Shown here: positions 1-7,198 of the stretch, in pieces
How positions within the stretch are numbered: position 1 is the first letter of the stretch
Layout: every line of letters begins with the position of its first letter
Assembly (NCBI GenBank): GCA_937121005.1
Contig: CAKZKB010000280.1
Span: forward strand, 1 to 12,809
DNA: 12,809 nucleotides
Direction: 5' to 3'
From: an uncultured cyanobacterium
GTDB lineage: Bacteria; Cyanobacteriota; Cyanobacteriia; Cyanobacteriales; Geitlerinemataceae
The notes under the pieces: model-generated
What the model was told of the DNA's origin: nothing
Databases searched by the model: none
The model's input: the letters and a program-made list of their open reading frames with translations, nothing else
Program-made: the position numbers and the translations under genes

Positions 1-2
1 TC

Positions 3-83
3 CTTCAATCGCACAACTGGCCTAGCTTACAGCCCTACTTGTCACCCCCCCAGGATTGCTTATCCAAGAAACTGACGAACTGA
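3..83 (+). CDS. possible 3' end of an unidentified gene (partial)
   Basis: One plus-strand frame is open from the window edge to a TGA at 81-83 and reads LQSHNWPSLQPYLSPPQDCL and then SKKLTN. The other plus frames close earlier or look less protein-like. With only 26 codons, no family can be recognised and chance is a real possibility. No clear hairpin terminator follows; the next bases contain an A-run around 107-114. It could equally be intergenic sequence. Confidence 0.25.
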   Translation, partial: LQSHNWPSLQPYLSPPQDCLSKKLTN

Positions 84-140
84 TTGCCGTTTTGACGACC
101 TGCGTAAAAAAAACGAAGCAACGGAACAGTAATTAATCGG

Positions 141-270
141 CTCATCCTTCATCCCTCATAATTCATCCTTTCTTTCCCCCTACCGATGGGTTCAAATCGG
201 ACGTACTGCAAGGATGAAGGCAGAAGGATGAAGGATGAATCGGGCGATGCAGCTAGGTACTCCTTCATCC
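141..270. repeat. inverted heptamer (TTCATCC/GGATGAA) repeat arrays
   Basis: Positions 141-168 are four heptamers: CTCATCC, TTCATCC, CTCATAA, TTCATCC. Positions 212-239 carry the complementary form: GGATGAA, GGCAGAA, GGATGAA, GGATGAA. The two 28-nt arms match at 22 of 28 positions as an inverted repeat around a 43-nt spacer. A further TTCATCC lies at 264-270. Short tandem heptamer repeats are known in cyanobacterial intergenic DNA. The arrays lie downstream of the minus-strand permease gene, so a folded arm could end its transcript, although no T-tract is present. Confidence 0.75.
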
Positions 271-277
271 TTTTCTA

Positions 278-307
278 TTGATGCGTTGTTCGTTGATGCG
301 TTGCTCG
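278..307. repeat. 15-bp tandem direct repeat
   Basis: TTGATGCGTTGTTCG at 278-292 is followed directly by TTGATGCGTTGCTCG at 293-307, with one mismatch. It lies 15 bp from the stop codon of the minus-strand permease. No function is evident. Confidence 0.7.
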
Positions 308-322
308 TTGTTTAAGCCGGTA

Positions 323-1999
323 TCAGTGTACTCCGTTCGATCGCGATCGCGCCACTTGCAAACTCAAAAAAATTGCCGGAACCATTCCCACCGCCACTAA
401 CACCAATGCCGGCCCCGAAGCCTCTGCAAGTCGTTCGTCAGACGCTAATTGATAAACCCGTACTGCTAGGGTATCAAAATTAAACGGGCGAATCACCATC
501 GTTGCGGGTAATTCTTTCATGACATCGGCGAATACCATCATCGCGGCTGTTAGCAACCCCCGCCATAGAAGGGGAACGTGAACGCGAACTAAGGTACTAG
601 CGGGAGTCTCTCCCAAACTGCGAGCCGCTTCGTCTAAACTAGGGTCAATTTTGCTCAAGCTGGACTCGACGCTGCCAAAAGAGACGGCTAAAAACCGGAC
701 TAAATAGGCAAAAACCAAAGCGACAACCGTTCCGCTTAATAACAGTCCGGTGGAGATGCCTAGAGTCGATCGCGCCCAGGCATCAATGGTATTATCAAAC
801 CGCCCGACGGGCACTAAAATACCGACAGCAATAACCGCACCGGGAACGGCATATCCAGTGGCGGCGATGCGAGTTGCCAAACGCACTAGGGGGGTGCAAT
901 GCAGCCGCTGTCCGTAGGATAAAATCAGGGCGATCGCGGTGGCAAGAACGGCCGTAACTCCGGCTAAGGTTAAACTGTGAGCGGCAAAGTCCCAAAAGCG
1001 AGCATCAAAGGTTTTATCTAAGTGCGAAAACGTCATTGTTAGCAAGACGCTCAGGGGGAGTATAAAGCCCAAAATGACAGGTAAGCTACAGGCGATCGCC
1101 GCTAGCAACCCTTGTTTGCTGTCGAGTTCGTAGCCCGGTAATTCTTCGTAGCGGTTGGCGGTTTGGTAGTAAGCTGCATGGCGGCGAGAGTAGCGCTCTA
1201 AGAAAATTAGAACCACAATAAACAGCAACAGCAATGCTGCCAATTGAGTGGCGGCGACTCGTTCTCCCATGGCGAACCAAGTGCGATAAATTCCAGTGGT
1301 AAAGGTATCGACTCCAAAATATTGCACCGTTCCGAAGTCGTTTAAGGTTTCCATCAATGCCAGTGCCGTTCCCGCCGCGATCGCGGGTCTGGCGAGGGGA
1401 ATAGCAACGGTGAAGAAACTTTGCCAGGGCGTACAACCGAGAATGCGGCTGGCTTCGATGGTGGCAACCGATTGTTCTAAAAATGCCACTCGCGCCAGTA
1501 AATAGACGTAGGGATAGAGAGTCAGAGAGAGAAGGGCGATCGCGCCGCCAATAGAACGAATGTTCGGGAACCAATATTCGCCGTATTCCCATGCGAACCA
1601 AGTTCTTAAACTGGTTTGTACTGGCCCGGTGACATCGAGAAAATCAGTATAGGTATAAGCTAAAACGTAAGCGGGTGCAGCCAGGGGCAACAATAGCGCC
1701 CAGGTGAAGATCTTGCGCCCCGGAAAGCGGCACATGGAGGTTAACCAAGCTGTGCCGCCACCAATAGCAGAAACGCAAATTCCCACGCCAACAGCTAACA
1801 CAAATGAGTTCAAAAGATAGCGGGGCAAAACTGTTGATGCTAAGTGCTGCCAAATTTCTCCCGCGTCAGCAAATAAGTTGCTCAAAATGAAGAGAATGGG
1901 AGCCGAAACCAACAGGGCGATCGCGATCGCGATCGCCGTCCAGGGATGGGGAAGAAAACGATAAACCAATTTTCCTAGGGACAGTTCCATAGACTTCAT
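323..1999 (-). CDS. futB: iron(III) ABC transporter permease, fused two-domain FbpB/FutB type
   Basis: This 558-aa inner-membrane permease would carry ferric iron delivered by a periplasmic binding protein and driven by an ATPase. Neither partner is in the window. It consists of two homologous halves with about 12 hydrophobic segments. Each half ends in an EAA loop that contacts the ATPase: EASRILGCTPWQSFFTVAIP at residues 182-201, and one starting DEAARSLGETP at 456. This duplicated layout and length fit the FbpB/HitB/FutB class; thiamine or sulfate permeases are less likely. The start at 1999 gives MKSMELSLGK; an ATG three codons in is an alternative, and neither has a clear ribosome site. 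A run of overlapping HIP1 octamers near 1917-1939 encodes an Ala-Ile repeat in the first membrane segment. A transposable element lies only 23 bp upstream and separates it from the debranching gene. The family is sure, the substrate likely. Confidence 0.87.
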   Translation of the reverse strand: MKSMELSLGKLVYRFLPHPWTAIAIAIALLVSAPILFILSNLFADAGEIWQHLASTVLPRYLLNSFVLAVGVGICVSAIGGGTAWLTSMCRFPGRKIFTWALLLPLAAPAYVLAYTYTDFLDVTGPVQTSLRTWFAWEYGEYWFPNIRSIGGAIALLSLTLYPYVYLLARVAFLEQSVATIEASRILGCTPWQSFFTVAIPLARPAIAAGTALALMETLNDFGTVQYFGVDTFTTGIYRTWFAMGERVAATQLAALLLLFIVVLIFLERYSRRHAAYYQTANRYEELPGYELDSKQGLLAAIACSLPVILGFILPLSVLLTMTFSHLDKTFDARFWDFAAHSLTLAGVTAVLATAIALILSYGQRLHCTPLVRLATRIAATGYAVPGAVIAVGILVPVGRFDNTIDAWARSTLGISTGLLLSGTVVALVFAYLVRFLAVSFGSVESSLSKIDPSLDEAARSLGETPASTLVRVHVPLLWRGLLTAAMMVFADVMKELPATMVIRPFNFDTLAVRVYQLASDERLAEASGPALVLVAVGMVPAIFLSLQVARSRSNGVH

Positions 2000-2014
2000 G
2001 GGCTTTGAATCGAT

Positions 2015-2151
2015 TTTTTAGGGTAACTATTCAGGTGTCCGATTGTCAATGGGTATAGAAACCCGGTTTCTTGCCGATCGCCAGATACAATTCGAGTTTA
2101 TCCTTTGAGAAACCGGGTTTCTGGCTTTGACCTGAATGCTTACTTTTTAGG
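2015..2151. mobile_element. miniature transposable element 1 (IS66-like ends) with 8-bp target duplication
   Basis: The element proper is 2023-2143 (121 bp). Its ends are GTAACTATTCAGGT (2023-2036) and ACCTGAATGCTTAC (2130-2143), inverted repeats with two mismatches. It is flanked exactly by the direct repeat TTTTTAGG at 2015-2022 and 2144-2151. Inside, AGAAACCCGGTTTCT (2057-2071) and AGAAACCGGGTTTCT (2108-2122) are reverse complements and can form a 15-bp hairpin stem. There is no coding capacity, so it must be mobilised in trans. Ends starting GTAA plus an 8-bp duplication are typical of the IS66 family; that assignment is inference. Confidence 0.85.
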
Positions 2152-4126
2152 AGAGGGATATATACGATCGCAACACTTCTGCCACCGTCCAGGCTTGGGC
2201 AATACAACCGCGCGGGGTATGGGGCGGATCGCCATCGAAAATCTCGTTGAGACTGCCGATCGCCCCACTGTTTAAATGGGCGAACATTGGCTCTAAAAAC
2301 TGCTTGGCAGTGGCGCGATCGCGGTACACTTTGGCATAGGCGCGGGCAAACGGGCCGAGCAACCAACCCCATACTGTTCCTTGATGGTAGGCTCCATCTC
2401 GCGATCGTCGATCGCCTTCATAGATGCCTTGATAGTCGGGATGTTCGGGAGTCAGCGATCGCAAACCATAAGATGTTAGCAGCGATCGGGCTACTACGTC
2501 TACCACTTGCTTTTGTCGATCGCGCTTCAAGGGAATGTCAGGTAAAGAAACAGCGAAAATTTGGTTGGGACGCAAGGACGCATCGTTACCGTTCGGCGTA
2601 TCGAGAACGTCGTAACAATAGCCTAATTCGGCATTCCAAAAGCGATCGAATCCCGCAGCCGTTTGTCGTGCCAGTTCCTCGTATTCGCTTGCAGATTTGC
2701 CCAGGCGATCGGCAAATGTCACCATAATTTTGAGGGCATTATACCACAAGGCGCTGACTTCGATGGGTTTGCCTTGGCGGGGCGTTACGACCCAGTCGTC
2801 TACTTTTGCATCCATCCAAGTCAGTTGCGTACCGGGTTGGCCGGCATAAATTAAACCGTCACTATCGAGATGAATATTGTAGCGCGTTCCGCGACGATGC
2901 CAATCGATGACCTCTGCGAGTTTGGGAAACAGTTCGTCAATAAAATCGCGATCGTTGGTGGCTTCGTAGTAGAGGCGAATGGCTTCAAAAAACCAAAGAA
3001 TGGCATCAACAGTATTGTATTCGGGATCGGCTCCACCATCGGGAAACAAATTGGGTAGCATTCCCTTGTCTAAATACTGGGAAAAGGTGTCGAGAATCGA
3101 GCGAGCAATTTCAGGACGACCCGTAAATATTGTCAATCCCGGTAAGGCGATCGTCGTATCCCGTCCCCAGTCTCCAAACCAGTGATATCCGGCGATGACA
3201 GTTTTTCCGCGAGGCCGATCGACAAAGGGACGATCGACTACGAATTGGTCGGCGGCAAGTATTAATTGTGCGATGTTTTCTTTGTCAGGAGAGTCTGCAA
3301 TTTGCGGATAGGAACTGAAGGCGCGATCGCACAAACTGCGATCGTAGTTGTAGCGATTTTCGAGGGCGATTTTACCGTCGCGATCGGTATCGAGTTGAGT
3401 TGTCGCTACTACTGTAAACGACTCTCCCGGTTGTAAAGTGACATCGAACGTAGCAGCGTGCAAGCGATCTTCGCGATCGCGCAATCCTCGATAGCGTTCG
3501 GCGGCCATATCGAAGTTAAAATACCATTGATGCGCTGTTAAGACTTTACCGCGATCGGCAAGCAAGTAAAATGGCGTTGCCCCATTAAAAGCCTTGACCA
3601 AAATGCCGCCATCGATCTCCTTAACTTGCATTTTCCAATACCCACCGGACGTATCGCCGTGATAGTCGCGATAGTTAACAAATCCCTTCATTATCAATCG
3701 CAACTGACGGCTACCTCGCTGGAAACTGTAGCGAATATAAGTGGTATTGCTTCCTTGCGCCATCCAAATTCGTTTTTCGATAATGGCATCACCTAATGCA
3801 AAACGCCAGACGGGAACGGTTCCTTCTAAATCAAAAGATTCGATATGGCGATAGCCATGGGGATCGATGGTGTCGCCAGACCATCGGTTCGTATATAATG
3901 AATAGCGACGATCGCCGTAGCGAGCCGTTTCGTCAAGTTGCGACACCAAAACAGTGCGACCTAAAGGAGGTTCTAAGGCGGCGACGAGCAACCCGTGATA
4001 CCGTCGGGTTAATATCCCAGAAACTGTCCCGGAAGCGTAACCGCCAATTCCGTTGGTGACTAACCATTCTCGTGTCTCGGCGATCGCCAAGTTGCCGCAA
4101 ATTTCCCGTCCGAAGCCCATGGCCAT
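2147..4126 (-). CDS. glycogen debranching enzyme, amylo-alpha-1,6-glucosidase
   Basis: This 659-aa cytosolic enzyme hydrolyses alpha-1,6 branch linkages of glycogen. The N-terminal half (about 1-250) is the bacterial/archaeal GDE N-domain: it opens with FGREICGNL and then EWLVTNGIGGYASGT (residues 20-34) and contains the RRYHGLL motif (41-47). The C-terminal GDE_C (alpha/alpha)6 barrel carries GYHWFGDWGRDT (313-324), PDGGADPEYNTVDA (362-375), TWMDA (436-440), HQGTVWGWLLGP (581-592) and SLNEIFDGD (625-633), the acidic motifs expected of an active enzyme. It is not GlgX, which is a GH13 protein. The start at 4126 has a second in-frame ATG two codons later; no strong ribosome site is visible. 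The stop codon lies within the 8-bp target duplication of element 1, so the protein end was preserved. The iron permease follows on the same strand. Confidence 0.93.
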   Translation of the reverse strand: MAMGFGREICGNLAIAETREWLVTNGIGGYASGTVSGILTRRYHGLLVAALEPPLGRTVLVSQLDETARYGDRRYSLYTNRWSGDTIDPHGYRHIESFDLEGTVPVWRFALGDAIIEKRIWMAQGSNTTYIRYSFQRGSRQLRLIMKGFVNYRDYHGDTSGGYWKMQVKEIDGGILVKAFNGATPFYLLADRGKVLTAHQWYFNFDMAAERYRGLRDREDRLHAATFDVTLQPGESFTVVATTQLDTDRDGKIALENRYNYDRSLCDRAFSSYPQIADSPDKENIAQLILAADQFVVDRPFVDRPRGKTVIAGYHWFGDWGRDTTIALPGLTIFTGRPEIARSILDTFSQYLDKGMLPNLFPDGGADPEYNTVDAILWFFEAIRLYYEATNDRDFIDELFPKLAEVIDWHRRGTRYNIHLDSDGLIYAGQPGTQLTWMDAKVDDWVVTPRQGKPIEVSALWYNALKIMVTFADRLGKSASEYEELARQTAAGFDRFWNAELGYCYDVLDTPNGNDASLRPNQIFAVSLPDIPLKRDRQKQVVDVVARSLLTSYGLRSLTPEHPDYQGIYEGDRRSRDGAYHQGTVWGWLLGPFARAYAKVYRDRATAKQFLEPMFAHLNSGAIGSLNEIFDGDPPHTPRGCIAQAWTVAEVLRSYISLS

Positions 4127-4211
4127 GGCAGTTTTAAATGCTAGATTGTTTGAAGCCTGTATCTATAGTACGCTAGAATCGGCACGAAAAACGATGCGTT
4201 TTGTTAAGATA

Positions 4212-4341
4212 GTTATTTCAGTGACCAGTTTTAGGAGACAAGGAGACAAGGGTGTAGAAACCCGGTTTCTTGCCTATAGCCAGACAAAACTCGATTCCGT
4301 CCTTTGAGAAACCGGGTTTCTTGGTAAACCTGAATGTTTAC
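4212..4341. mobile_element. miniature element 2, same family as element 1, decayed left end
   Basis: The right end ACCTGAATGTTTAC (4328-4341) matches the family. The interior repeats element 1 with AGAAACCCGGTTTCT (4256-4270) and AGAAACCGGGTTTCT (4307-4321), and the 36-bp loop between them is clearly similar. The left end is degenerate: GTTATTTCAGTGACC from 4212 is the best counterpart. A tandem AGGAGACA octamer (4233-4248) lies next to it. No matching 8-bp flanks are found (right flank AAAAAAAG), so this looks like an older insertion. It lies about 85 bp upstream of the debranching gene, whose promoter must be within or beside it. Confidence 0.7.
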
Positions 4342-4522
4342 AAAAAAAGAGGCTTGAGTTCGGAAAAAGTTTTATTCTTCTTCTCCATTTACGGAGAGGC
4401 TTGTATCTGAGATCGTCTAGTCATAACGATACAGGATCTCTAGTGGCATTTCTCGATGTCGAAATTGCAGTTAGAGAAATGTAGGCGCGATCGCGCATCG
4501 TTAGATCCTAAAACTGTGGTAT
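4342..4522. other. uvrB upstream region with inverted repeats, no gene
   Basis: I see no convincing gene here. It contains three symmetrical sequences: GAGATC and GATCTC arms near 4410-4441, an 8-bp inverted repeat CATTTCTC (4447-4454) with GAGAAATG (4474-4481), and the 12-bp palindrome GCGCGATCGCGC (4485-4496) that includes a HIP1 core. The last lies about 24 bp upstream of the -10 box at 4520. Any of these could bind a regulator. I see no clear match to a LexA box. Confidence 0.5.
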
Positions 4523-4525
4523 AAT
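4517..4525 (+). promoter_or_regulatory. extended -10 promoter element upstream of uvrB
   Basis: TGG followed directly by TATAAT (4520-4525) is a perfect extended -10. There is no good -35 at 16-18 bp, which extended -10 promoters tolerate. With element 3 and one target copy removed, the -10 would lie 36 bp upstream of the uvrB ATG, a sensible position. Transcription would now begin at about the first base of element 3. Confidence 0.6.
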
Positions 4526-4677
4526 TGAACGTAAGTATTCAAGTTAAGGGGCAAGATCCCCCCTAACCCCCCTTAATAAGGGGGGAAATAAAATAATGGG
4601 TCTCCCCCTTATTAAGGGGGACGGAAGGGGGATCGGTGCAGCCATTTTCAATGTCACCTGAATGCTTACAATTGAAC
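4523..4677. mobile_element. miniature transposable element 3 (IS66-like ends) with 8-bp target duplication
   Basis: The element proper is 4531-4669 (139 bp). Its ends are GTAAGTATTCAAGT (4531-4544) and ACCTGAATGCTTAC (4656-4669). It is flanked exactly by AATTGAAC at 4523-4530 and 4670-4677. The interior is unrelated to elements 1 and 2: arms starting GATCCCCCCTAACCCCCC (4555) and ending GGGGGATC (4634) form a large inverted repeat. Within it are two smaller palindromes, CCCCCCTTAATAAGGGGGG (4567-4585) and CCCCCTTATTAAGGGGG (4604-4620). It codes for nothing. It ends 39 bp before uvrB. Confidence 0.87.
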
Positions 4678-4708
4678 TTCGAGACAGTTACCCAATTACT
4701 CGTATCTA

Positions 4709-6706
4709 ATGAGCGTCTTCCAACTGCACTCTCCGTTTCAACCCACAGGCGATCAACCGAAAGCGATCGCCCAACTCACCGACAGTATCGAGTCTGGAAA
4801 TCGCTTTCAAACCCTGTTGGGAGCGACGGGAACCGGGAAAACATTTACCATGGCTGCGGTTATCGCCAACCTGGGAAAACCCGCGTTAGTTTTGGCCCAT
4901 AACAAAACCCTAGCCGCCCAACTCTGTAACGAACTGCGGCAATTTTTTCCCGAAAATGCTGTCGAGTATTTTATCAGTTATTACGACTACTACCAACCGG
5001 AAGCCTACATTCCCGTCAGCGATACTTATATCGAAAAAACTGCTTCCATTAACGACGAAATTGATATGCTACGCCACTCAGCAACGCGATCGCTGTTTGA
5101 ACGGCGGGATGTAATTGTGGTTGCCTCAATTAGCTGCATTTACGGTTTGGGTATTCCTTCCGAATATCTCAATGCTTCGATTCCCTTAAGAGTCGGCGAA
5201 GAAGTGGATCTGCGCGGTTTATTGCGCGATCTCGTCGGCGTACAATACTCGCGCAACGATTTAGAATTGCGACGCGGCAAGTTTCGCGTTAAAGGAGATG
5301 TCCTCGAAATCTGTCCTGCTTACGAAGATCGCATCGTCCGCGTCGAGTTTTTTGGTGACGAAATTGATGCCATTCGCTACATCGATCCGGTGTCGGGAAA
5401 CATCCTGCAAAGTTTGCAAGGAACCAACATCTATCCAGCGCGACATTTCGTAACTCCAGAAGATCGTTTAGAAGCCGCCTGTCAAGCCATCGAAATGGAA
5501 ATGGAAGCCCAACTCGAAGTCTTAGAACGGGAGGGAAAACTCATCGAAGCGCAACGGTTGGGACAGCGCACTCGCTACGATTTAGAATTGCTGCGCGAGG
5601 TGGGATATTGCAACGGCGTAGAAAACTATTCTCGCCACTTGGCCGGACGACAAGCGGGAGCGCCACCCGAATGTTTGGTAGACTATTTTCCAGAAGATTG
5701 GCTGTTAGTGGTTGACGAATCTCACGTCACCGTGCCGCAAATTCGAGGAATGTATAACGGCGATCGCGCTCGCAAAAAAGTTCTGATCGATTACGGCTTT
5801 CGCCTCCCCAGCGCCGCCGACAACCGCCCCTTAAAAGCAGAGGAATTTTGGCAAAAAGTGCAACACTGCACCTTTGTTTCCGCCACGCCGGGAGACTGGG
5901 AAATCGAACAGTCCGACGGTAAAGTTATCCAGCAAATTATTCGTCCGACGGGGGTTGTAGACCCGGAAATTTTCGTGCGACCGACGACAGGACAAGTAGA
6001 CGATTTGCTCTCAGAAATTCAACAGCGCGTCGATCGCCGCGAACGCACCCTCGTCACCACGCTAACCAAGCGCATGGCCGAAGATCTGACCGAATACTTC
6101 CAAGAACGAGACGTGCGCGTGCGTTACCTGCACTCAGAAATTAATTCCATTCAACGTATCGAAATATTACAAGATTTGCGCGAGGGCACGTTTGATGTCC
6201 TGATTGGGGTAAACTTACTACGAGAGGGATTGGATTTGCCCGAAGTCTCTCTGGTGGCAATTTTAGATGCGGACAAAGAGGGCTTTTTGCGAGCCACGCG
6301 ATCGCTGATTCAAACCATCGGTCGAGCCGCGCGTCACGTTCGCGGTCAAGCGATTTTATATGCCGATCGCCTCACTGACAGCATGGCAGATGCGATCTCG
6401 GAAACCGAACGCCGCCGCCAAATTCAACTCGACTACAACCGCCAACACAACATTACCCCGCAGCCGATCGTCAAAAAATCCGTCAACTCAATTTTGTCGT
6501 TTCTCGAAATCTCTCGTCGCCTCAATTTACAAGAAGTGGATGCCGCCATCGTCCAAGACGACTTACCCTTAGAAGACATTCCCGATGTCATCGATCGCCT
6601 GGAAGAACAAATGAAAGAAGCGGCTGCCAAACTCGAGTTTGAAACGGCCGCCAACTACCGCGATCGCATCCAAAAGCTACGCGACAAACTCTTAGGTCGA
6701 ACCTAA
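4709..6706 (+). CDS. uvrB: excinuclease ABC subunit B
   Basis: UvrB is the central helicase-like subunit of nucleotide excision repair. It receives damage from UvrA, verifies it by threading one strand behind a beta-hairpin, and recruits UvrC. The protein is 665 aa, the normal length. Walker A GATGTGKT is at 38-45, the damage-probing hairpin YYDYYQPEAYIP at 91-102, Walker B DESH at 336-339, VNLLREGLDLPEVSLVAILD at 501-520, helicase motif VI QTIGRAARHVRG at 535-546, and the UvrC-binding UVR domain at about 625-660. The ATG at 4709 gives the canonical N-terminus (FQLHSPFQPTGDQPKAI). There is no clear Shine-Dalgarno. The promoter appears to be at 4517-4525 with a transposable element between it and the start. 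Its TAA overlaps the TAG of the convergent response regulator by 4 bp. Confidence 0.98.
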   Translation: MSVFQLHSPFQPTGDQPKAIAQLTDSIESGNRFQTLLGATGTGKTFTMAAVIANLGKPALVLAHNKTLAAQLCNELRQFFPENAVEYFISYYDYYQPEAYIPVSDTYIEKTASINDEIDMLRHSATRSLFERRDVIVVASISCIYGLGIPSEYLNASIPLRVGEEVDLRGLLRDLVGVQYSRNDLELRRGKFRVKGDVLEICPAYEDRIVRVEFFGDEIDAIRYIDPVSGNILQSLQGTNIYPARHFVTPEDRLEAACQAIEMEMEAQLEVLEREGKLIEAQRLGQRTRYDLELLREVGYCNGVENYSRHLAGRQAGAPPECLVDYFPEDWLLVVDESHVTVPQIRGMYNGDRARKKVLIDYGFRLPSAADNRPLKAEEFWQKVQHCTFVSATPGDWEIEQSDGKVIQQIIRPTGVVDPEIFVRPTTGQVDDLLSEIQQRVDRRERTLVTTLTKRMAEDLTEYFQERDVRVRYLHSEINSIQRIEILQDLREGTFDVLIGVNLLREGLDLPEVSLVAILDADKEGFLRATRSLIQTIGRAARHVRGQAILYADRLTDSMADAISETERRRQIQLDYNRQHNITPQPIVKKSVNSILSFLEISRRLNLQEVDAAIVQDDLPLEDIPDVIDRLEEQMKEAAAKLEFETAANYRDRIQKLRDKLLGRT

Positions 6707-7155
6707 CACGCTGCCTTTTGGGGTTCTGAGGCGCGATCGGCGGCTAAAAATTGGCGATAGAGAGTGGCTTCTAAATCCTCGATCGCGTAGGGTTTAGTCA
6801 GACACGCATGGCAACCCGCCTCGCGCAGCATGGCGAGATCGTCAACTGTCGCCAGTACCGTTAAGGCAATTAGGGGAATGCGTCGGGTGGTGACATCATT
6901 CTTGAGGCGGCGAACTAAATCGATCCCGGTGTTGTCGCGCAGGTAGGGTTCGATCAGGATCGCTGCGGGTTGGCGCGTTTTCGCCAGCCGGAAGGCTTCC
7001 TCACCGTTCGCCGTGCCCGCATAGGAACACCCAACCAGTTCCAGGATATGGGAAACGAGAAGCAATTCTTCCTCTTCTCGTTCTACTACCAGTACCAGGG
7101 GTCGATCGGATCTGCGCCAGCGATCGCCACCGATCGAAAAGTCTAGATTCATCAT
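6703..7155 (-). CDS. atypical stand-alone response regulator receiver, Asp replaced by Glu
   Basis: A CheY-like receiver domain with no output domain, 150 aa from the ATG at 7155. That start is chosen because GGAGA (complement of 7164-7168) lies 8 nt upstream; an ATG at 7194 would add 13 residues but has GAGAGG abutting it. The fold is clear: a beta-1 strand LVLVV, the PAAILIEPYL strand, Thr-99 in IALT and the invariant Lys-121 in CLTKPY. The phospho-acceptor site, however, is Glu-69 (codon GAA, complement of 6949-6951), and the usual acidic pair after beta-1 reads Glu-Arg-Glu (25-27). It therefore probably cannot be phosphorylated normally and may sit in one fixed state. No histidine kinase is nearby. 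Partner and role are unknown. It is convergent with uvrB. Confidence 0.85.
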   Translation of the reverse strand: MMNLDFSIGGDRWRRSDRPLVLVVEREEEELLLVSHILELVGCSYAGTANGEEAFRLAKTRQPAAILIEPYLRDNTGIDLVRRLKNDVTTRRIPLIALTVLATVDDLAMLREAGCHACLTKPYAIEDLEATLYRQFLAADRASEPQKAAC

Positions 7156-7198
7156 AAATAAAATCTCCGAGCAGGATCGCAGCAGGCGAGGCATCCTC

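Noticed and set aside
141..307. Regular short repeats that might suggest a CRISPR array
   Set aside because: The units are 7 or 15 bp, directly adjacent and without unique spacers; no cas gene is nearby.
1917..1939. Tandem GCGATCGC run as a separate repeat element
   Set aside because: It is a cluster of ordinary HIP1 octamers within the permease coding sequence, encoding Ala-Ile repeats.
2024..2049. TTGACA with TAGTTA on the minus strand in element 1 as a complete promoter for the permease
   Set aside because: The spacer is only 14 bp and the -10 matches at just two positions, so only the -35-like hexamer is worth noting.
4555..4634. The C- and G-rich palindromes of element 3 as a rho-independent terminator
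   Set aside because: Neither hairpin is followed by a T-tract on either strand; they are element interior.
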